The notes: generated by a model not told the origin, from the sequence alone. Shown: positions 1 through 5,276, counted from the stretch's first letter. The stretch is DNA of 5,276 bases from Jingyaoa shaoxingensis (GCF_014385005.1 NZ_JACRSZ010000002.1:1-5276), one strand, 5' to 3'. Translations and numbers: made by a program.

Positions 1-901
1 TCTTCGTTCCTTCCACCTTTGTGGTTCCCGTGATCGTGTTGGTGATGTTGTAGCCGCTGACTGCCTTTTCATATCCGGAAACTTCTTCCTCATCTACCGT
101 GTAGGTGTATGCGGTCTTTCCATCCTCACTGTACAGCGGCAGATTTTCCCACTTATACGTCCAGTTATCGGCTGCGGTTACTTCCTTGCTCTCTTCCTTT
201 CCATCACTGCGCACCAGCTTCACCGTGATCTTCTCCGGCAGAACCGTTCCTTCCGGCACGTTCCAGGTCTTCGTTCCTTTAACTTCCGTTGTCCCGGTGA
301 TCGTATTCGTGATGTTGTAGCCCTCAACTGTACTGTTATAGCTTGTTACTTCTTTCTCATCCACACTGTAAGTATACTTTTTGCCATCTGCGTCATATTT
401 TGGCAGATTTTCCCACTTATACTCCCAGTTATCGGATGCTCTGACCGTCTTCTCATCATATTTTACATTATCACGGTTCAGGATTACCGTGATGCTTTCC
501 GGCAGCTTCGTTCCTTCCGGTGCATTCCAGGTCTTCTTTCCGCTGACTTCCGTCGTTCCTGTTATAGTATTGGAAATCGTCCAGTCATTTTCTTTCTGAG
601 AATAACCAACGTTATAAACCACATTCTCATTATTTACTTGGTATGTGATATTAGCCTTATCTTCTACTGCCGTTGCATTCTCAGCATTTTCCTGTAATTC
701 TCTGACTGTATATTCGATGTTCTTACCATTGGCTTTTTCATTCAGATCCTTCCAGGTATAAGTCCAGTTATTGTCAGCGTTAAGTCTGATCGGATCTCCA
801 ACTGCACTGCCATCTGCATACAGCTGTACCAGAACAGATTCCGGACGTTTGCCATCCTGGTTGTTTGCATCTTTCCATTCTTTTACAACACTGACTTCAA
901 T
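1..901 (-). repeat. Tandem classical Cna_B repeats, three complete and a fourth cut by the edge
   Basis: Unit 1 (residues 1341-1453, 563-901) has VVKEW, KRPES, NNWTYTW, EYTVRE and TISNT, and is longer than the rest owing to an insertion before its last strand. Units 2 (1454-1541, 299-562) and 3 (1542-1630, 32-298) are 88-89 codons and closely alike: KTWN.PEG, LPE.ITV, DNW.YKWENLP, Y(S/T)VDE, GYNITNTITGTT. Unit 4 begins at 1631 and the window ends on its Lys (K1640). Predicted Lys-Asn bonds with catalytic Glu: K1347-E1408-N1451, K1463-E1522-N1539, K1551-E1611-N1628. At DNA level units 2 and 3 share an identical 21-base run (138-158 and 402-422). Such arrays form the rigid stem that lifts an adhesin from the wall. 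More copies probably follow. Confidence 0.93.
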
Positions 902-3900
902 AGTTCTGCCTTCTTCATCATATACATCAAAGGTATAGCCATTTGTATATTCTCCGGCGTTACCAGCTGCACTTGCTACGGTAAAAATGAGCGGCTCTGC
1001 CGTCTTATATCCGGTCGGTGCCTGGATTTCTTCCAGCTGATATGTATGACCTTTTTTCAGGTCCCAGCCATCAGTATTATATACCCCTGCTACCTTAAAT
1101 TCGCCATTTGCATCTGTTGTAAAAGTTACATTTTGATTATCTTTATCTTTGACTTCAGTTTTCTTTCCATCCTTTATTTCATACAGCTGGAAAATAGCAC
1201 CTACAAGTCGTTTTTGTTTATTATGTGCATCTCGCTTAATTACTTTATACTGGAAATGTTCTGCTGAACCTTCTCCATCTGTTGTAATCTGTGCGGTCTT
1301 ATCTCCTGTTGATGCAGTGTAATCTCCTGTAACTGTTACATTATTTTTATAAGTAACTTTTCCTGTTCCTATGATCTGTGCCTGATAGGTGATCGTTGCT
1401 TTACATTCGTCAGGTATTGTCACTGTCAGACCTTTTTTATCTGCATCAAAGTCCCAGCTGGAAGTACCTCCTGGTTCAAGTGTAATCTGTACAGAGTCTG
1501 TTACCAGCTGCATATGTTCTGAAAATGTATCTTTAACTGTAAGATCTTTTCCTCCATTCAACTGTAACTTGTCCGGGTTTACCACTACTGTAAATGTTGA
1601 AGTATAATGATTAAGCCTATCCGGAGGAACAGTTTCCGTCTTTGTAAGTGGATTTACCTTATAATCCGCACTGACTTCACCTGTACTCTTACCTTTCCAT
1701 TCTGCAGTATTTCCAATCTTTGTGGTATGATCTGGATTCTTTGCTGCTGCCTGCTGAATTTTTTTCAGAGCTTCTGCATCTTTTACTTTCAAATAGTACC
1801 TGATGCTATACCAGCTATAATATGCACCACCACTTTTCGTCGCTACGTTTTCGATGGAGAATGTTGCTCCTGTTTTAGTCGGTGTTACCGTAAGCGTTCC
1901 ACCGTTGCTGGAACCATTTGCTCCGTTATCAGCCTCCCAATCTTCATCACCTGCTCCAAACTGTGCATTATTATAAGAATTACTATCTGTAGTTACAATT
2001 TCAAACAAGTCAGGATCAAAGATATCATGGATTTCCAGTGTATCTGTATCCACACCTCTGAGATAAATCTTGAATTTATATGCCGGCATACCACCAATCG
2101 TGGCATTTCCATTCTCCACTGACTTGCTAATCTCATGCTCTTTAAGAATATAGCTGTCACTTGCGTTTTTGCTTGTGCCATCCCCTGTTGCCGTTACTGT
2201 ATTATAGTGATTTTCTCCATCTGGCCAGGTTGAATCCGGTATTGTCGTATAGGTCATTGTCAATACCCGTTCTTCACCTGTTATTGCTGGGAATAATCCT
2301 GCAAGTCTCTTCGGTTTGAAAACCACCTGAATAGATCCGGAAGATTTATTGTGACCTTCCGTTACCGGTGCTGTGTATTTGATATCATAGTTATCTGCAC
2401 CGATTGTCTGACCATTCATGGCAATCTGCAAACTTCCTTCTTTATAGGAATCTGCATGATATCCACCTGTCCAGGTAAACGGAAGTGCATCTGTTATAGT
2501 AAATGATTCATTAAATCCACAATTTGGAATCGTTACATCTACAGTCCAGTTTACTCCATCTTTTGACGGTGCTGCATGTGTCTTTGTTACACCAAACTTA
2601 TTCTGTCCTTCTACTCCAACATTCCCATCTGTTCCCTTACCACCAAATTCTGCATGGTTTGTAACAGAAGTATTCTCTGTTGTTTTTGAAATATCGGACG
2701 TTGTTGTATAAGAAATTTCATATTTATATGGTGTTCCATCCTTCGGCGGGAGTTCATAACTCCAGGAAGTATCACTATGACTCTTCAGTTGATCCCAAGG
2801 AATTGTTTCAGTTCCTGCTGGTGTTCCATCGGCCGTATATTTCTTCACAGTAATACCTGTTCCGGAATACTTTGTTGGAACCTTTTTATTTTCCTGGATC
2901 TTGTCTGTTACAAGACTACCACCTACATCCGTCTTTGCATCTGCATTAACAGTGATTGTCCAGTTAGAAGTCTGCCATCCGTTTGTTATCTCACCTTTCG
3001 TACCACTTTTGGTAATTCCGGTGTCATATGCCGTGGTATGATCAAAGTTATGATCTTTGCGGTACTCGTCTGTGTTATCTCCTTTTGCAGTTACAGTATT
3101 CTTTGTTTCATCTGCTGTAAATGTATCACCTTTTAATTTACTATAGTCTACGCTTGCAGAATAAGTGAATGTGATTTCCTCTCCATTCGTCATAGATGGA
3201 ATCGTATATTCAAAACCATTTCCTTTGGCTGTAACAGTGGAATCAATGGCAAGAGCCCCATTCTTGTTGGATGTTGCTGTCAGATTCTTATCATAAGTAA
3301 GTAGTGTACCGCTGATGGTATCTGTCACCTTTACATTCGTACATGTACCGGTTGCTTTTACCTTGACGGTATAATTCATTTTTCCATGTTCTTTATCATA
3401 AGTTCCGTTCTTTTCTACGGAAACAGATGCTGAATGGTCAAACTTCACATCTTTTTCTACACCGGCGCCAAAATTAATTTTGTCACCAGATGCATTTGAA
3501 TTTACCTTTGCTCTCAAAGAAAGCCAAAATTCTGCATTTGAGGCAATCTTCAATGCTTCATACGCTTCTCCACCATCTTTATTAAATATTACCTTGATCT
3601 TATTTCCTTCAATTGTATAAGTATTGCCAGGCAGATCGTATACTTTGTTTTCGACAGTAATCTTCATCTTAAATGTACCGTCGGTTCCTGTCGGTGTCAG
3701 CTGAGACGGAAATGTGTAGACAAGTTCTCCGTCTTTAGCAAACAGTACTTTATCACTGCTTTCCGCAAACTCCAGTTTGAATGAATATTCCGAATCCGGA
3801 TGAAGAACAAGTGTTTTTCCGTCTGTATCATATGTGGCATTTTCAAAAGTAGCATTTGTTACAAAACTATTCAAATCAGAAGATGTATCTGCTGATACAG

Positions 3901-4921
3901 CCGCATCTCCGCTCACTGCTTTTACAAATACAAACGGTGAGAATCCATCGGTATGGATAGTTGCTGCGGTAACTGCATCGCTGCCGTTACGTGTTACGGT
4001 TCCGACTTCTTTTGCCTTGCCGTTTACTACGTGCAGTACATATACATCTGTAGTTACACCTGCGTCACCTGTCTCTGTCAGGATCGGGCTGTTGAAAGTC
4101 AAGTCTACTTTTGCATTCTGTTTGACTGTGATTTCTTTGCCTTCTTCTTCAAAGTGCATATCGTATACTGCTGCATCCAGTACCGTCAGGTTGTGTGCCT
4201 CGATCCATGCGCCAAGTGCAGCGTCTACATTCTGAGCAACATAATCAGAGTCCAGTCCGTACTGTTTTGCTACGAAGACTGCTTTTTCTGAGATACCTTT
4301 CGATAAGGTAACCTTTGCAGTTGCATTATCGACAGCACCACTAAAGCTGTCTTTTGTGGCAGCCTTTGTTTCTGTCTCGCTTTCAGATTCACTCTCTGTT
4401 TCTGTCTCTGTTTCTGTGACAGCTTCAGTTGTCTCTGTCTCAGGAGCTTCTGTTATCTGTGGTTCCGTTGCCGGTGCTTCCGTCACCTGTGGTTCCGTTT
4501 CCGGTGCCTCTGTTACCTGTGGCTCCGTTGCCGGTGCTTCCGTCACCTGTGGCTCCGTTGCCGGTGCTTCCGTCACAGGGGCTTCTGTTGCCGGTGCTTC
4601 TGTTACAGGGGCTTCCGTTACAGGGGCTTCTGTTGCCGGTGCTTCCGTTGCCTGAGTCTCAGGTGCCTGTGTTTCCGGTGCCGGTGCCTCTGTAGGTGCT
4701 TCCGTCGGTTTTGGAGCCTCCGTTGGCGCCTCTGTCTGTTTTATTGTTTCCGGAGCAGATGGTTCCGGTTTTGTCTCCTGCTCCACAGCTTTCTCTTCCT
4801 GCACCGCCTGAGTTTCGACCTGCAGTTCTTCAGCCAGTGTCATGATACTGGTCTGTTGAAGAACCATCAGAGCAACAAGAAGAGTTGCCAAAACACGTTT
4901 GCATTTCTCAAATCTTTTCAT
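1..4921 (-). CDS. Giant modular Cna_B/isopeptide-type cell-surface adhesin, 3' end outside window
   Basis: This is an uninterrupted frame of 1640 codons from ATG 4921 to the window edge; I translated it line by line and found no stop or frameshift. It encodes an exported, wall-associated adhesin or fimbrial-type protein. Domain order: signal peptide 1-30; Thr/Glu/Ala/Pro stalk 63-186; beta-rich domains 192-338 and 345-489; five CnaA/D2-like modules 490-1220; a SpaA-like domain 1221-1338; Cna_B repeats from 1341 onward. The Cna_B units carry recognisable signatures (KEW/KTW, RPES, NWTY, YTV.E, ITNT). The mature visible part has only three cysteines (527, 801, 1173), in different modules, as expected of a protein stabilised by isopeptide rather than disulfide bonds. 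The ATG at 4921 is chosen because a basic, hydrophobic signal peptide begins there and a purine-rich Shine-Dalgarno region precedes it; two ATGs 8 and 13 bases upstream are out of frame. The ligand is unknown. The sorting signal (LPXTG-type expected) is not visible. The family call is firm; the specific role is not. Confidence 0.95.
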   Translation of the reverse strand, partial: MKRFEKCKRVLATLLVALMVLQQTSIMTLAEELQVETQAVQEEKAVEQETKPEPSAPETIKQTEAPTEAPKPTEAPTEAPAPETQAPETQATEAPATEAPVTEAPVTEAPATEAPVTEAPATEPQVTEAPATEPQVTEAPETEPQVTEAPATEPQITEAPETETTEAVTETETETESESESETETKAATKDSFSGAVDNATAKVTLSKGISEKAVFVAKQYGLDSDYVAQNVDAALGAWIEAHNLTVLDAAVYDMHFEEEGKEITVKQNAKVDLTFNSPILTETGDAGVTTDVYVLHVVNGKAKEVGTVTRNGSDAVTAATIHTDGFSPFVFVKAVSGDAAVSADTSSDLNSFVTNATFENATYDTDGKTLVLHPDSEYSFKLEFAESSDKVLFAKDGELVYTFPSQLTPTGTDGTFKMKITVENKVYDLPGNTYTIEGNKIKVIFNKDGGEAYEALKIASNAEFWLSLRAKVNSNASGDKINFGAGVEKDVKFDHSASVSVEKNGTYDKEHGKMNYTVKVKATGTCTNVKVTDTISGTLLTYDKNLTATSNKNGALAIDSTVTAKGNGFEYTIPSMTNGEEITFTYSASVDYSKLKGDTFTADETKNTVTAKGDNTDEYRKDHNFDHTTAYDTGITKSGTKGEITNGWQTSNWTITVNADAKTDVGGSLVTDKIQENKKVPTKYSGTGITVKKYTADGTPAGTETIPWDQLKSHSDTSWSYELPPKDGTPYKYEISYTTTSDISKTTENTSVTNHAEFGGKGTDGNVGVEGQNKFGVTKTHAAPSKDGVNWTVDVTIPNCGFNESFTITDALPFTWTGGYHADSYKEGSLQIAMNGQTIGADNYDIKYTAPVTEGHNKSSGSIQVVFKPKRLAGLFPAITGEERVLTMTYTTIPDSTWPDGENHYNTVTATGDGTSKNASDSYILKEHEISKSVENGNATIGGMPAYKFKIYLRGVDTDTLEIHDIFDPDLFEIVTTDSNSYNNAQFGAGDEDWEADNGANGSSNGGTLTVTPTKTGATFSIENVATKSGGAYYSWYSIRYYLKVKDAEALKKIQQAAAKNPDHTTKIGNTAEWKGKSTGEVSADYKVNPLTKTETVPPDRLNHYTSTFTVVVNPDKLQLNGGKDLTVKDTFSEHMQLVTDSVQITLEPGGTSSWDFDADKKGLTVTIPDECKATITYQAQIIGTGKVTYKNNVTVTGDYTASTGDKTAQITTDGEGSAEHFQYKVIKRDAHNKQKRLVGAIFQLYEIKDGKKTEVKDKDNQNVTFTTDANGEFKVAGVYNTDGWDLKKGHTYQLEEIQAPTGYKTAEPLIFTVASAAGNAGEYTNGYTFDVYDEEGRTIEVSVVKEWKDANNQDGKRPESVLVQLYADGSAVGDPIRLNADNNWTYTWKDLNEKANGKNIEYTVRELQENAENATAVEDKANITYQVNNENVVYNVGYSQKENDWTISNTITGTTEVSGKKTWNAPEGTKLPESITVILNRDNVKYDEKTVRASDNWEYKWENLPKYDADGKKYTYSVDEKEVTSYNSTVEGYNITNTITGTTEVKGTKTWNVPEGTVLPEKITVKLVRSDGKEESKEVTAADNWTYKWENLPLYSEDGKTAYTYTVDEEEVSGYEKAVSGYNITNTITGTTKVEGTK
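908..1261 (-). other. SpaA-like Cna_B (prealbumin-like) domain (residues about 1221-1338)
   Basis: This region follows the SpaA/prealbumin-like pattern: VIKRDAHNKQKRLVGAIFQL (from 1227), a polar hairpin, TTDANGEF (1268-1275), then YQLEEIQAPTGY (1294-1305), matching the family's 'GtY.L.E..AP.GY' hallmark. K1229 is the likely reactive Lys and E1298 the likely catalytic Glu. The C-terminal strand reads YTFDVYDEE (1329-1337) without the usual Asn, so Asp1332 or a neighbour would have to be the acceptor (Lys-Asp bonds are known in the streptococcal FbaB CnaB2 domain), or the bond is absent. The domain sits as a single copy between the D2-like modules and the classical Cna_B array. Confidence 0.8.
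1262..3454 (-). repeat. Five tandem diverged CnaA/D2-like isopeptide modules (residues about 490-1220)
   Basis: Five successive modules of about 140-155 residues share the same skeleton with little sequence identity: an opening strand with a Lys, a second strand V/I-x-D-x-(I/L/F), and a closing strand N-(T/V/H)-... before a Gly. Candidate triads are K504-D534-N608, K638-D673-N755, K780-D811-N907, K933-D966-N1071 and K1094-D1131-N1193 (or N1194). In CnaA/D2-type domains a Lys-Asn isopeptide bond forms with help from an Asp, so each module is predicted to crosslink itself. Approximate borders on the map are 3041-3454, 2606-3040, 2147-2605, 1682-2146 and 1262-1681. DUF11-like repeats ('tDtlP') are an alternative family with the same look. 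Confidence 0.75.
3455..3889 (-). other. Second beta-rich domain, possible MSCRAMM-like N domain (residues about 345-489)
   Basis: The strand pattern includes TLVLHP (370-375), YSFKLEF (379-385), ELVYTFPSQL (399-408), FKMKITV (417-423), TYTIEGNKIKVIF (435-446) and FWLSLRAKV (465-473), and ends at INFGAGV (482-488) just before the first Lys/Asp/Asn module. The 'Y.F.L.F......L.YTFP..L' layout, followed by a 'tyti.gnkikv.f' hairpin and a long-strand finish, is like the first subdomain of collagen/fibrinogen-binding type heads. This is shape recognition only, without a diagnostic motif. It lacks the clear Lys/Asp/Asn triad of the following five modules. Confidence 0.5.
3908..4348 (-). other. N-terminal beta-rich domain of the adhesin (residues about 192-338)
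   Basis: This is the first folded region after the stalk. Visible landmarks are a short, probably helical stretch around residues 206-240 (KGISEKAV to ALGAWIEA), then beta strands at AVYDMHF (251-257), KVDLTF (271-276), DVYVLHVV (292-299) and the closing TDGFSPFVFV (324-333). The order 'YDM.F...GKEI.....V.L.F......VYVLH...GK..EV....... F.TDGFSPFV' resembles a beta-sandwich domain I associate with large clostridial Cna_B proteins, ahead of the adhesive modules. I cannot name a Pfam family with confidence. It may be a ligand-binding head or a structural cap. Confidence 0.6.
4364..4735 (-). repeat. In-frame TEAP/TEPQ stalk repeats with a Thr-Glu/Ser-Glu tail
   Basis: Residues 63-186 are low complexity. 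The DNA shows two repeat levels: four consecutive 30-bp units over 4441-4560, each encoding a decapeptide of the form TEAP-x-TEPQ-(V/I), and 15-bp units over 4561-4650 encoding TEAP-(A/V). More degenerate TEAP, PETQ and KPTEAP copies lie to 4735, and a run of TE and SE dipeptides to about 4364. The segment is acidic and Thr/Pro-rich, typical of extended wall-spanning or O-glycosylated stalks. Its place directly after the signal peptide is less usual, since such stalks are often near the C-terminal anchor. All units are multiples of 3 bp, so copy-number change would keep the frame. Confidence 0.9.
4832..4921 (-). other. Signal peptide of the adhesin (residues 1-30)
   Basis: The N-terminus has a basic start (MKRFEKCKR), a hydrophobic core rich in Leu, Val and Ala (about residues 10-21), and a polar end with a plausible signal peptidase I site after T-L-A at residue 30, followed by the acidic EELQVE. 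The core contains no lipobox: the only Cys, at residue 7, lies in the basic n-region, so lipoprotein processing is not suggested. No YSIRK-G/S motif is present. Export through Sec is inferred. Confidence 0.85.
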
Positions 4922-4944
4922 TCTCTCATCCCATCCTCTCTTTA
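4922..4944 (-). promoter_or_regulatory. Ribosome binding region of the adhesin gene
   Basis: The bases before ATG 4921 are purine-rich. GAGAGG lies at 4935-4940 (13 bases from the start) and GGGATGAG at 4925-4932 is closer. Either could pair with the 16S 3' end; neither is a perfect AGGAGG. Two out-of-frame ATGs lie inside this stretch, 8 and 13 bases upstream. The downstream signal peptide decides for the 4921 ATG. Confidence 0.6.
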
Positions 4945-4956
4945 TTTTTTGCACTT

Positions 4957-4989
4957 TTGGGTACCGTTTATCCATCTTGTGGTACCCAA
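4957..4989 (-). promoter_or_regulatory. Perfect 9-bp inverted repeat, 5'-terminal hairpin or operator
   Basis: TTGGGTACC (4957-4965) and GGTACCCAA (4981-4989) are perfect inverted arms around a 15-base loop. With the predicted start near 4994, the hairpin would begin about five bases from the mRNA 5' end and lie 35 bases ahead of the start codon. There is no following U-run in either direction, so it is not an intrinsic terminator. Since GGTACC is itself palindromic, the two copies are also direct repeats 21 bp apart (two helical turns), so a protein-binding operator is equally possible. Confidence 0.65.
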
Positions 4990-5000
4990 TATCTAGCATT

Positions 5001-5030
5001 ATTATAGTGCTTTTCCCAAATAAAGGGCAA
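5001..5030 (-). promoter_or_regulatory. Sigma-A-type promoter for the adhesin gene
   Basis: On the minus strand a perfect -10 TATAAT (5001-5006) is preceded by an 18-bp spacer and a -35 TTGCCC (5025-5030; 4 of 6 to TTGACA). Transcription would start near A4994, giving a leader of about 73 nt. The region immediately upstream is AT-rich with A-runs on the transcribed side, like an UP element. This is the best promoter match in the intergenic region. Confidence 0.7.
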
Positions 5031-5036
5031 GTGCAA

Positions 5037-5148
5037 TTTTACATGATTTTATATTTTTTTATATGTTTTATTGTTCAAATTTACATCATTCTTGTTTTAG
5101 TATGATTTTTCGTAATTTTTTGTTTCTTTTTTACAAAATAAAATATCG
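5037..5148. other. AT-rich intergenic tract
   Basis: This stretch between the adhesin promoter and the tandem-repeat block is nearly all A and T, with long T-runs on the plus strand (A-runs on the minus strand). I see no gene here. It fits an UP-element or intrinsically bent region for the minus-strand promoter. A divergent plus-strand promoter may also lie here (TATGAT at 5101-5106, TAAAAT at 5139-5144), but I found no well-spaced -35 for either. Confidence 0.5.
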
Positions 5149-5165
5149 GGTCAGGAGCCAATGTG

Positions 5166-5209
5166 GTCAACCTAATGTCAACTTAAGACAAGTGCCTGCT
5201 TAGGTTAAT
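5166..5209. promoter_or_regulatory. Tandem 11-bp repeats with an inverted copy, candidate regulator site
   Basis: GTCAACCTAAT (5166-5176) is followed head-to-tail by GTCAACTTAAG (5177-5187), 9 of 11 identical, one helical turn apart. A related inverted copy, TTAGGTTAAT, lies at 5200-5209. Hexamers repeated every 11 bp are the usual arrangement for OmpR/PhoB-type response regulators. AACCTAA (5169-5175) and TTAGGTT (5200-5206) could alternatively pair as a 7-bp RNA stem. The block lies between the adhesin promoter and the possible divergent gene, so it could serve either. Confidence 0.45.
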
Positions 5210-5247
5210 GAATAACGGTGCGAAATCGAGAAAAGAGGAAGGTAGAT

Positions 5248-5276
5248 TTGAAAAGAAGACGCACTTTAATAGAGCT
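5248..5276 (+). CDS. Possible start of a divergent gene, cut by the window edge
   Basis: A TTG at 5248 is preceded by a strong Shine-Dalgarno, GAGGAAGG at 5235-5242 (9 bases from GAGG to the start), and opens a frame reading (M)KRRRTLIE to the window edge. A GTG at 5218 is in the same frame and would add ten residues but has no Shine-Dalgarno; an in-frame TGA at 5209 bounds the frame. The very basic start could be the n-region of a signal peptide or a DNA-binding protein. Nine codons are too few to name a product, and the call rests mainly on the ribosome binding site. Confidence 0.4.

Noticed and set aside
1993..2181. A 62-codon minus-strand frame starting at 2181
   Set aside because: It is out of frame inside the adhesin, whose frame is uninterrupted here and encodes recognisable module sequence.
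3908..4348. Thioester (TED/TQXA-type) adhesin head
   Set aside because: There is no cysteine in this domain and no TQXA motif, so the Cys-Gln thioester cannot form.
4441..4650. The 30-bp periodic repeats as a CRISPR array
   Set aside because: The units are directly contiguous without unique spacers and encode an in-frame TEAP/TEPQ peptide repeat.
105..4695. Several forward-strand open frames of 68-171 codons (for example 1607-2122, 2777-3136, 3834-4235, 4356-4655)
   Set aside because: They lie antisense to the continuous 1640-codon adhesin frame, lack convincing ribosome binding sites, and have compositions (Cys/Ile/Phe-rich, or Ser/Val repeats opposite the TEAP stalk) typical of reverse complements of a Thr/Lys/Glu-rich gene.
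4957..4989. Inverted repeat as an intrinsic terminator
   Set aside because: No T-run follows the stem on either strand, and it lies just downstream of a good promoter rather than after a gene.
4899..5105. Forward-strand open frame of 68 codons across the promoter and AT-rich tract
   Set aside because: Its hydrophobic, Ile/Phe/Leu-rich translation is what T-rich DNA gives by chance; it overlaps the adhesin start and promoter antisense and has no Shine-Dalgarno.
5161..5175. Short leader peptide MWST (ATG 5161, stop at 5173)
   Set aside because: The AGGAG at 5153-5157 is only three bases from the ATG, too close for good initiation, and the peptide shows no attenuator-like codon run.

Overview
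The window is almost entirely one gene. Read on the minus strand from an ATG at 4921, a reading frame stays open for 1640 codons with no stop and runs off the left edge at position 1. It encodes a very large, secreted, modular surface adhesin of the Gram-positive Cna/SpaA type. The composition, the A-rich Shine-Dalgarno region, the sigma-A-like promoter, the AT-rich leader and the style of the protein (acidic Thr/Glu/Ala/Pro stalk plus Cna_B arrays) suggest a low- to mid-GC Firmicute, most likely a gut clostridium of the Lachnospiraceae type. That assignment is inference from style, not from a marker gene.

Protein layout, N to C (right to left on the map): signal peptide (residues 1-30); short charged linker; low-complexity TEAP/TEPQ stalk ending in a Thr-Glu/Ser-Glu run (63-186); a beta-rich N-terminal domain (about 192-338); a second beta-rich domain (about 345-489); five tandem beta-sandwich modules (about 490-1220), each with the same Lys...Asp...Asn layout expected of CnaA/D2-type intramolecular isopeptide domains; one SpaA-like Cna_B domain (about 1221-1338); then an array of classical Cna_B repeats (from 1341) of which three are complete and a fourth is cut by the window edge. 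The C-terminus, where an LPXTG-type sortase signal and membrane anchor would be expected, lies outside the window.

The right-hand 355 bases (4922-5276) are regulatory or intergenic. They hold a good minus-strand promoter (TTGCCC, 18 bp, TATAAT), a perfect 9-bp inverted repeat that would sit at the very 5' end of the adhesin mRNA, a purine-rich ribosome binding region, a long AT-rich tract, and a block of 11-bp tandem repeats that looks like a regulator binding site. At the extreme right a divergent gene may begin (TTG at 5248 with a strong Shine-Dalgarno), but only about nine codons are visible.

No RNA genes, mobile elements or CRISPR arrays were seen. Forward-strand open frames across 105-4695 are antisense shadows of the adhesin. 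The most interesting content is the architecture of the adhesin (eight to nine predicted self-crosslinking domains in one visible segment) and the structured promoter/leader region.
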